Source: Halorarius halobius
GTDB lineage: Archaea; Halobacteriota; Halobacteria; Halobacteriales; Haloarculaceae
Direction of reading: 5' to 3'
DNA length: 64,000 nucleotides
NCBI RefSeq assembly: GCF_024298865.1
Contig: NZ_CP101161.1
Span: 1,819,227 to 1,883,226, forward strand
Shown: piece by piece, positions 58,502 through 64,000 of the stretch
How the letters are laid out: every line of letters starts with the position of its first letter
How positions within the stretch are numbered: position 1 is the first letter of the stretch
Notes under the pieces: model-generated
What the model was told of the DNA's origin: nothing
What the model saw: only the letters and a program-made list of their open reading frames with translations
Database searches by the model: none
Program-made: the position numbers and the translations under genes

Positions 58502-59143
58502 ATGAGCGAGGAGGCGGCGGACCCGACCGCCGACGTGCCCGACGACGCCGCGGCCGAAATCGCGGACGCCGTCCGCCGGGCGCTGGCGAAACACGGCTAC
58601 GCCGGGCTGACGACGAAGAAAGTCGCCGCCGAGTCCGAGAAGAGCGAGGCGTTCTTCTTCTACCACTGCGACTCGAAACATGACCTCATCCTCGTCTTCC
58701 TCGACTACGCTTCGGAGTGGTCGCTGGGTCGCCTCGAGGCGGTCACCGACATCGCGGACCCGGTCGAGAAACTGTACGTCGCCTGCGAGGCCCTGCTGGG
58801 CGACCCAGACGACGAGTTCTCGCGGGGGATGAACGTCGCCGTGATGGAACTGCTGGCCCACGCCCCCCACGATACGGCGTTCCACGACCGTCTCGAAGCC
58901 TACGAGCGGCGGGTCCTCGCGGACCTCGCCAGCGTGCTGGAGGACGGCATCGACGCCGGCGTGTTCCGCGCGGTCGACCCCGAGGCGACCGCGGCGTTCC
59001 TGCTGATGGTCGCGGACGGCACCGCGGGCGCGGTCCACGCGCTCGGGATGGACGACGTAGAGGCCGGCGTCCGCGACCGCCTGTTCGACTACCTCGAGAC
59101 GAGCGTGCTCGCGGAGGGCGTCACGCCCCCCGAAGGTCGGTAG
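58502..59143 (+). CDS. TetR-family transcriptional regulator
   Basis: The 213-residue protein has an acidic N-tail, a TetR HTH (residues about 22-66: AVRRALAKHGYAGLTTKKVAAESEKSEAFFFYHCDSK in overlapping helices) and a helical ligand domain. Phe-Phe-Phe-Tyr-His in the recognition helix replaces the more usual Tyr-Tyr-His. A TATA-like GGTAAACG is about 30 nt before ATG 58502. It converges on a two-gene operon whose promoter carries two matching palindromes; it is the best candidate to bind them. The stop overlaps the SHOCT gene by 23 nt. Confidence 0.88.
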   Translation: MSEEAADPTADVPDDAAAEIADAVRRALAKHGYAGLTTKKVAAESEKSEAFFFYHCDSKHDLILVFLDYASEWSLGRLEAVTDIADPVEKLYVACEALLGDPDDEFSRGMNVAVMELLAHAPHDTAFHDRLEAYERRVLADLASVLEDGIDAGVFRAVDPEATAAFLLMVADGTAGAVHALGMDDVEAGVRDRLFDYLETSVLAEGVTPPEGR

Positions 59144-59462
59144 CGTCGTCGTCCAGCAGGCGGTCGAGCCGTCGCTCCAGTTCCATCTCGTCGATGTCGC
59201 CGCGGGCGTAGGCACGTTTCGCCGCAGTCACGGGGTCGTCGTCGCCGTCGTCCGGGTCGCGGTGCTCCTCTGCCGTCCGCCGCTTGGCGATTCCGACCGC
59301 CAGCGGCAGGACGCCGCCGTAGCCCACCGGAAACGCGACCCAGAACCACGGCACGCCGAGCGCGAGCAGGCCGAACGCGACGGCGAGCACGCCCGCCGAG
59401 ACGACGCCCGCGACCGCACCCACCCGCGGGTCGGCGTCGCCGCGGTGGCGGTGGGGCCTCAC
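59121..59462 (-). CDS. SHOCT-domain membrane protein
   Basis: GTG 59462 begins a 113-residue protein, sharing GTGA with the stop of the preceding gene. Two membrane helices (GVVSAGVLAVAFGLLALGV and WFWVAFPVGYGGVLPLAVG) are followed by an acidic linker and a C-terminal SHOCT motif, AKRAYARGDIDEMELERRLD. SHOCT tails bind nucleic acids or proteins in membrane-linked regulators. It is the second gene of the operon that starts at 59956. The 3' end overlaps the convergent TetR gene by 23 nt. Confidence 0.83.
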   Translation of the reverse strand: MRPHRHRGDADPRVGAVAGVVSAGVLAVAFGLLALGVPWFWVAFPVGYGGVLPLAVGIAKRRTAEEHRDPDDGDDDPVTAAKRAYARGDIDEMELERRLDRLLDDDATDLRGA

Positions 59463-59956
59463 GGCTCCACCTCCACGACCGGGTCGTCGTCGCGGCCGTC
59501 GAACCGACCGCCGGCCGTCTCGGCACCGCCGGATGCAGGCTCGGTTCCGACGGCCCCGGCCAGCCCCAACTCGGGCGTGTCGACGTAGACGGCCTCGAAC
59601 GCGTCGGGGTCGACCCGGTACGTCTCGTGGAACACGCCGACGCTCCCGTCGCGCAGGCGGCCGTTGTACTCGCGCCACGCGTCGACGTGCTCGCGCAGTG
59701 GGTCGCGGGCGTACTCGCGCAACGACTCGAAGTCCGTCCAGTACTGGACGGTGGTGAACGTCCGCCCGCTCCACGTGTTCCGGCTCTCCAGCAGGCCGTC
59801 CGACTCGTCGAGTTCGTTCTGCATCCGGCGCATCGCCACCGCCACCGGCACCCACCGGTGGAGCGCCCGCCAGCGGTTCACGTGCATCCCGATGACGAAC
59901 ACGACGAACGGCTCGTCGGTCGTCGGGTGACGTCGACCGTCGCTCTGCTCGCTCAT
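59459..59956 (-). CDS. DUF4188-like protein of a TetR-linked operon
   Basis: The 165-residue protein fits DUF4188, a ferredoxin-like fold near antibiotic monooxygenases: FVVFVIGMHVNRWRALHRWV at the N-terminus, then TWSGRTFTTVQYWTDFESLREYARDP and ETYRVDPDAFEAVYVDTP. Its catalytic ability is unproven. The tail is acidic and Gly-rich. ATG 59956 lies 28 nt from the TATA box ATTTAAG, which is flanked by two matching palindromes (59961-59976 and 59988-60003). The stop overlaps the SHOCT gene start by 4 nt. Confidence 0.78.
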   Translation of the reverse strand: MSEQSDGRRHPTTDEPFVVFVIGMHVNRWRALHRWVPVAVAMRRMQNELDESDGLLESRNTWSGRTFTTVQYWTDFESLREYARDPLREHVDAWREYNGRLRDGSVGVFHETYRVDPDAFEAVYVDTPELGLAGAVGTEPASGGAETAGGRFDGRDDDPVVEVEP

Positions 59957-59960
59957 GTTA

Positions 59961-60003
59961 CTGAGCAAACGCTCAGGAAACTTAAATCTGAGTGTTTACT
60001 CAG
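59961..60003 (-). promoter_or_regulatory. Two-site TetR-type operator around the TATA box
   Basis: CTGAGCAAACGCTCAG (59961-59976) and CTGAGTGTTTACTCAG (59988-60003) are inverted repeats with 6-bp arms and 4-bp centres. Read on opposite strands they differ at only two positions, giving the shared form CTGAGYAAACRCTCAG. The TATA box (ATTTAAG on the minus strand, 59987-59981) lies between them. Binding at either site would cover the promoter of the gene starting at 59956. The TetR gene at 58502 is the likely source of the repressor. Confidence 0.72.
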
Positions 60004-60403
60004 AAACGTCGGCCAGCAGGCGACGGAGAGTCACCGACAGTTCCTCCATCACGTCGACGTCGAGGCCGTCGGTGGTCAGGAGCACGCCCTGCTCGCCGAC
60101 GATGACCCGCGAGAGGAACCCATCGGAGAACACGCGGACGGTCACCTCGTAGTCGCCGAGTCCCGGCTCCTCGCCGGCGTCGATGGTGTCGCGGCGGTAG
60201 CTCTCGCCGAACCCGGCACGTTCGCTCTCGACGAACTGCTCCTTGCGACGGGCGACGCTCGCGGCGTCGCCGATATCGCTCCGGACGTACAGCACCTCGA
60301 ACGCGTCGGGGGTGAACCAGATGACGGTCCGGAGGCTGTCGCCGACCGCGGTCCGGCAGGCGCTCACGAGGCTGTCGCTCAGACTCGGCTGGATTTCGTG
60401 CAT
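59996..60403 (-). CDS. Haloarchaeal protein of a small uncharacterised family
   Basis: The 135-residue protein starts at ATG 60403 (MHEIQPSLSDSLVSACR). It is predicted as alternating helices and strands: VIWFTPDAFEVLYVRSDI, then VTVRVFSDGFLSRVIVGEQGVLLTT. This is the build of a two-layer sensor-like domain common in haloarchaea; I do not know a proven role. Its stop codon overlaps the upstream palindrome of the TetR-type operator. It precedes the DUF4188 gene on the same strand but a promoter lies between them. It is divergent from the FNT gene. Confidence 0.65.
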   Translation of the reverse strand: MHEIQPSLSDSLVSACRTAVGDSLRTVIWFTPDAFEVLYVRSDIGDAASVARRKEQFVESERAGFGESYRRDTIDAGEEPGLGDYEVTVRVFSDGFLSRVIVGEQGVLLTTDGLDVDVMEELSVTLRRLLADVSE

Positions 60404-60539
60404 GAGATTCACAGGCGCTCCGAGAGCATCAACCCGCCGGGCGGCGGAGCTATCCGGACGCCAACCGTAGCCATCGGTGGCCGGGGTGGCTTCCGCCGGA
60501 ACCGCCACCGGTTTTCGGCGCGCGGCCGACGTGCCCACG

Positions 60540-61352
60540 ATGAGTGACTCGGTCGACGAAACACCCCCGTACAGTACCATCCTCGCGGAGCAGATAGAGG
60601 AGGGGCTCCGGGAGCTGAACCGGTCGACCACCGGGCTGGCGCTGTCCGGCGTGTCGGCCGGCCTCGACATCGGCTTCGGCCCGCTGTTGATGGCCGCCAC
60701 CTACACCACGGTCGCCGGCGTCGCGGGCGACGCGCTCACCCGTTTTCTGCTCGCGCTCGCGTACACCATCGGCTTCGTGTTCGTCGTGCTCGGCCGCTCG
60801 GAACTGTTCACCGAACACACCACGCTTGCGGTGTTGCCCGTGCTCGACGGCCGCGCGTCGATGCGCGAACTCGGTCGCCTGTGGGGTGTCGTCTACGCGA
60901 CCAACGTCGCGGGCGGCGTGGTGTTCGCGCTGTTCGCCGTGTTCGCACTCCCCTCCACGACCGGCATCGACCGGTCGGCGTTCGTCGAAATAGCCAGACC
61001 TATCGCCGCTCACTCGCCGGGCGGCCTGCTGGTGGGGGCGATACTGGCCGGCTGGCTGATGGGCCTGCTGTCGTGGCTCGTCACCGCGGCCCGCGAGACG
61101 ACCAGCCGCCTCGCGTTCGTGCTGTTGGTCACCGGCGCCATCGGCTTCCTCCATCTCCCCCACTCGATTGCCGGCAACGTCGAGGTGCTGTTGGCGACGC
61201 TGGTCTCGCCGGCGTTCTCCTGGGGCCGGTACGCGGCGTTCCTCGCTATCGCGACCGTCGGCAACGCCGTCGGCGGCACGGTGTTCGTCGCCCTCCTGAA
61301 GTACGCCCACGTCGTCCGCGGCGGCGAGACGGTCGACATCGGGGCGGACTGA
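60540..61352 (+). CDS. Formate/nitrite transporter family channel
   Basis: The 270-residue membrane protein has six helices of the FNT (formate, nitrite, hydrosulfide) channel family. Signature segments are SGVSAGLDIGFGPLLMAATY in helix 1, LGRSELFTEHTTLAVLP as the selectivity region with Thr/His, and LHLPHSIAGNVEVL near helix 5. It resembles the YfdC-like branch. It begins with a short helix (EQIEEGLREL) inside. ATG 60540 is used. It is divergent from the protein at 60403 and convergent with aspS. Confidence 0.88.
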   Translation: MSDSVDETPPYSTILAEQIEEGLRELNRSTTGLALSGVSAGLDIGFGPLLMAATYTTVAGVAGDALTRFLLALAYTIGFVFVVLGRSELFTEHTTLAVLPVLDGRASMRELGRLWGVVYATNVAGGVVFALFAVFALPSTTGIDRSAFVEIARPIAAHSPGGLLVGAILAGWLMGLLSWLVTAARETTSRLAFVLLVTGAIGFLHLPHSIAGNVEVLLATLVSPAFSWGRYAAFLAIATVGNAVGGTVFVALLKYAHVVRGGETVDIGAD

Positions 61353-61361
61353 CCGAGTCGC

Positions 61362-62666
61362 CTACGGGCTCAGACGCTGGCGGTCCCGCGGGAAGAGGAC
61401 GGCCTCGCGGATGTTGTCCAGCCCGAGCATCGTCATGATGAGCCGCTCGCCGCCCAGCCCCCAGCCGGCGTGCGGGGGCATGCCGTACTTGAACATCTTC
61501 GTGTAGTAGTCGAACGCCTCGGGGTCGAGCCCCTGCTGTTCGAACCCCTCGATGAGCCGGTCGTAGCGGTGTTCGCGCTGACCGCCCGACACGAGCTCCA
61601 TCCGCGGGTGCATCATGTCGAACCCCGTCGAGAGGGTCTCGTCGTCGTCGTGGTCCTTGATGTAGAACGGCTTTATCTCGCTTGGCCAGTCGGTGATGAA
61701 GTAGTGCTCGCCGACGTCCTGCCCGAGCGCGTGCTCGCCTTCGGTCGGCAGGTCGTCGCCCCACACCAACTGCTCGTCGAGTTCGCCCGTCGCGTTGATG
61801 CGCTCGATGGCCTCCTCGTAGGAGAGCCGCGGGAACTCGCCGCTCGGCGCCTCGAACTCCTCGGCCAGCCCCAGCGTCTCCAGCTGGTCGGCGCAGTTCT
61901 GTTCGACGGCCTCGTAGGCGGCCTTCACGATGGCCTCACAGACGTCCATCGCCTCCGTGTGGTCGAAAAAGGCCGACTCGAAGTCGATGGACGTGGCCTC
62001 GTTCAGGTGCCGGGGCGTGTTGTGCTCCTCGGCGCGGAAGATGGGGCCGATTTCGAACACGCGCTCGAGGTTCGAGCCGACCATCAGCTGTTTGAACAGC
62101 TGGGGGCTCTGGTTCATGAACGCCTCCTCGCCGAAGTAGGTGATGGGGAACAGCTCCGTGCCGCCCTCGGTGCCGGTGGCGACTATCTTCGGCGTGTTTA
62201 TCTCCGTCGCGTGGAACGCGCGGAACTCCTCGCGGACGGCCCGAAGCACCTCTGACCGGATTTCGAAGATGGCCTGTCCCTCCCCGCGCCGGAGGTCGAG
62301 CGTCCGGTTGTCGAGCCGCGTCGACAGCTCCGCGCCGACCTTTCCCGAGGGGTCCAGCGGGAGCTGGGTCTCCGCCTCGGCGACGACCTCGATGGACTCG
62401 GGGACGACCTCGACGCCCGTCGGCGCACGGGGCTCCTCCTCGACGTCGCCGACGACCGTGACGACGGACTCGCGGGCGGCGTCGAGCCCCGTCTCCACGA
62501 GCTCGTCGTCCATCTCGTCTTTCTCGAGTTTTACCTGTATCTTCCCCGTCGTGTCCCGCACGATGAGGAAGGCGATACCGCCGAGGTCGCGGAGTTCGTG
62601 GACCCAGCCGGCGACCGTCGCGTGCTGGCCGGGCTCGGCGTCCGCGGTGTAGGTCCTGTCCTGCAT
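61362..62666 (-). CDS. aspS: Aspartyl-tRNA synthetase
   Basis: The 434-residue class II enzyme has an OB-fold anticodon-binding domain (residues about 1-105: [21 protein letters not shown]) and a catalytic domain. Motif 2 is [20 protein letters not shown], motif 3 [16 protein letters not shown], and [14 protein letters not shown] carries the aspartate-binding segment. The compact archaeal length indicates a type that may be non-discriminating and also charge tRNA-Asn, to be amidated by GatCAB; that is family knowledge and not shown here. ATG 62666 gives [13 protein letters not shown]. Confidence 0.95.
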   Translation of the reverse strand: MQDRTYTADAEPGQHATVAGWVHELRDLGGIAFLIVRDTTGKIQVKLEKDEMDDELVETGLDAARESVVTVVGDVEEEPRAPTGVEVVPESIEVVAEAETQLPLDPSGKVGAELSTRLDNRTLDLRRGEGQAIFEIRSEVLRAVREEFRAFHATEINTPKIVATGTEGGTELFPITYFGEEAFMNQSPQLFKQLMVGSNLERVFEIGPIFRAEEHNTPRHLNEATSIDFESAFFDHTEAMDVCEAIVKAAYEAVEQNCADQLETLGLAEEFEAPSGEFPRLSYEEAIERINATGELDEQLVWGDDLPTEGEHALGQDVGEHYFITDWPSEIKPFYIKDHDDDETLSTGFDMMHPRMELVSGGQREHRYDRLIEGFEQQGLDPEAFDYYTKMFKYGMPPHAGWGLGGERLIMTMLGLDNIREAVLFPRDRQRLSP

Positions 62667-62701
62667 GCCCGCGAGTTCTCGCGTCCCCGACTTAAGCCCC
62701 G

Positions 62702-63364
62702 TTATTCCGCGTTCGTGCGTCCGTCGTCGACCCGGAGCGCCGACTCGATGAGCCGCGCGTACCCCCGGCGCAGTCGCTCGCTCACCGCCTGGTCGGAGAT
62801 GTCGAGCGCCGCCGCCAGTTCGGCGGTGGTGACGGCCCGCGGAATCTCGAAGTAGCCACGCTCGTATGCGAGTCGGAGCGTCTCCCGCTGCTGGGGCGTC
62901 AGATGTGCGGGCTCGCCGGTCGTCTTCGTCCCCTGGTGGAGATGCTTCAGCCGGAACTCCACGCCGTGGTTCTCGAGGAACTCGCGGTACGTGGCGAACG
63001 ACGCGCGGTCGGGGAACCGCGAGCGGGCGTGCCACCAGCCGTCGGCGTGGTACGCCTGCAGTCGCTCGGCGCCGAGGTCGGCCCACGCAGGGTACAACAC
63101 GATCTCCGTCGCCTCGGTGATCTGCATCGAGTAGAGCCGCTGGCCGTCGACCTCGCTTAACACCTCCAGGTTCGTGACCGTGGGGTCATCGCGGGCGGCC
63201 GCGTCGAACGCGTCGACGCCGCCTTCGACCCACAGGAACATGGTCGGGTGGTCGGGGTCCGTGGCGACGGTCCGCTCGATCTCCAGTGTGGCATCGACCT
63301 GCGCCAGCGTCTCGGCAAGCACCAGCGCGCCGGACCGGACCGCGTACCCCACGATAATGCTCAT
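62702..63364 (-). CDS. HTH-10 (Bat-type) transcriptional regulator
   Basis: The 220-residue regulator has an N-terminal sensory domain starting [22 protein letters not shown] and a C-terminal HTH. The HTH is [22 protein letters not shown], followed by [23 protein letters not shown]. It contains several Trp and Tyr in the sensory half ([10 protein letters not shown]). A TATA-like TTTATT at 63397-63392 lies about 31 nt before ATG 63364. Next to it is an unusual run of eight C (63381-63388). It is downstream of nothing on its strand but lies 35 nt ahead of aspS. Confidence 0.85.
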   Translation of the reverse strand: MSIIVGYAVRSGALVLAETLAQVDATLEIERTVATDPDHPTMFLWVEGGVDAFDAAARDDPTVTNLEVLSEVDGQRLYSMQITEATEIVLYPAWADLGAERLQAYHADGWWHARSRFPDRASFATYREFLENHGVEFRLKHLHQGTKTTGEPAHLTPQQRETLRLAYERGYFEIPRAVTTAELAAALDISDQAVSERLRRGYARLIESALRVDDGRTNAE

Positions 63365-63572
63365 CTAGCCAAGGTTTCAGCCCCCCCCATGAATAAATGT
63401 GCGGTGTGAGTTGTGGTTGGAAAAACCGCACGGCACCCGTGTCACTCGGTAGCTATCGACTCATTGACTCATCGACGGACGGACCGGTCACGGAATCGTT
63501 CGACGGCATCCCCCGTTCGGTTACGCTCCTCGCTCGCTCAGTTCGAGACCTCGCTGACTCGCGGTTCCTGCG

Positions 63573-64000
63573 TCACCGCTCGTCGTTCCGAGCCGCTCCC
63601 TGTGGTCGCGGCTCGCTTCGCTCGGTCTCGTGGGTCGCATCCCGTGCCCCCTCGACCGTCTCCCTGACGGCGTCGACGCCCGCGTCGTGGACCAGGTCGC
63701 CGACGATGACGGTGTCGGCGTGCCGTCCCATCTGGTAGGCGTCGTCGTAGCTCCCGACGCCGCCGCCGTAGAACAGCGTCGCCTCCTCGAGCGCCGCGGC
63801 CGCGGCCGCCACCTTCTCGGGGTCGCCGAGCATCCCCGAATACTCGACGTAGACGATCTCCTGGCCGAACATCTGCTCGGCCACTTCGGCGTAGGCGGCG
63901 ACGTCCTCGGCGTCGAGGTCACAGTCCGCCTGCGTGTACTCCGCGACCGACGCGTCCGGATTCAGCACGATGTACCCCTCCGTCGCCGTGCGCTCCCAGT
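63573..64000 (-). CDS. Geranylgeranylglyceryl phosphate synthase, C-terminal part (start outside window)
   Basis: The visible 142 residues end at TGA 63575-63573. They match the C-terminal half of the PcrB/GGGPS barrel that makes the first ether bond of archaeal lipids: [20 protein letters not shown], then [40 protein letters not shown] and [20 protein letters not shown] is the phosphate-binding loop, and the Tyr/Glu of VYVEYSG is the family's substrate contact. An Arg/Glu-rich tail of about 20 residues after GARDATH is not part of the fold. The N-terminal half lies beyond base 64000. Confidence 0.9.
   Translation of the reverse strand, partial: WERTATEGYIVLNPDASVAEYTQADCDLDAEDVAAYAEVAEQMFGQEIVYVEYSGMLGDPEKVAAAAAALEEATLFYGGGVGSYDDAYQMGRHADTVIVGDLVHDAGVDAVRETVEGARDATHETERSEPRPQGAARNDER

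Noticed and set aside
63480..63640. CGAGCGAG-type repeats near the window end as a mobile element
   Set aside because: Such GC-rich short repeats are common haloarchaeal intergenic or gene-tail sequence; no transposase or defined ends are present.

Overview
The window is a stretch of haloarchaeal (Halobacteria) chromosome. It is very GC-rich. Its proteins are acidic, rich in Asp/Glu and poor in Lys. Many genes carry a TATA-like box 25-31 nt before the start codon, which implies leaderless transcripts. The markers agree: prefoldin beta, RpoP, L37Ae, KEOPS Pcc1, PPS and pantoate kinase of the archaeal CoA pathway, geranylgeranylglyceryl-phosphate synthase, HTH-10 (Bat-like) regulators, Tat signals, and a PGF-CTERM surface protein. 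The genus cannot be read from the sequence. No provirus, insertion sequence, CRISPR array or origin was found.

Layout. 1-7 kb: end of a TPR protein, a cytochrome P450, a Tat-exported GMC oxidoreductase with its small subunit, and three membrane proteins. 7-12.2 kb: a double-RecA KaiC-like ATPase followed directly by a very large multi-PAS histidine kinase that is split by a one-base frameshift in a G run, then a 34-bp tandem repeat array. 12.4-20 kb: an R2lox-type di-metal oxidase, an SCP2 lipid-binding protein, a long-chain acyl-CoA ligase, three HTH-10 regulators, an MTH865 protein and a Thr-rich PGF-CTERM protein; this looks like a lipid-oxidation neighbourhood. 20-27 kb: a DUF4129/DUF58 operon, a CNNM-type protein, a MoxR ATPase on the other strand and tRNA-Ser(CGA). 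27-39.5 kb: methyltransferase, enoyl-CoA hydratase, MFS transporter, bifunctional nuclease, an isopropylmalate/citramalate synthase behind a short upstream ORF, DUF192, a secreted M6-like metalloprotease behind 21-bp repeats, GMP synthase glutaminase and DUF2070. 39.6-44.8 kb: an information-processing block (DUF3194, pfdB, DUF5518, pcc1, rpoP, L37Ae, DUF2103, methyltransferase, truD). 44.8-54.5 kb: lipoprotein, old yellow enzyme, pth2, Yip1 protein, dcd, a ThiN-type thiamine regulator, Thi4 and an aminotransferase. 54.5-58.4 kb: the CoA genes PPS and pantoate kinase, separated by a divergent pair of oligopeptide-type ABC permeases around a perfect 18-bp palindrome. 58.5-64 kb: a TetR regulator facing a two-gene operon whose TATA box sits between two matching palindromes, then an FNT channel, aspS, another HTH-10 regulator and the C-terminal part of GGGP synthase.

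The observations most worth following up are the frameshifted kinase next to KaiC, the 34-bp array, the R2lox/SCP2/acyl-CoA ligase/HTH-10 cluster, the TetR-type operator pair at 59961-60003, the palindrome and orphan permeases inside the CoA locus, the upstream ORF before the isopropylmalate-synthase-family gene, and the 21-bp repeats before the metalloprotease. Functions are inferred from family motifs read by eye. No database search was run.
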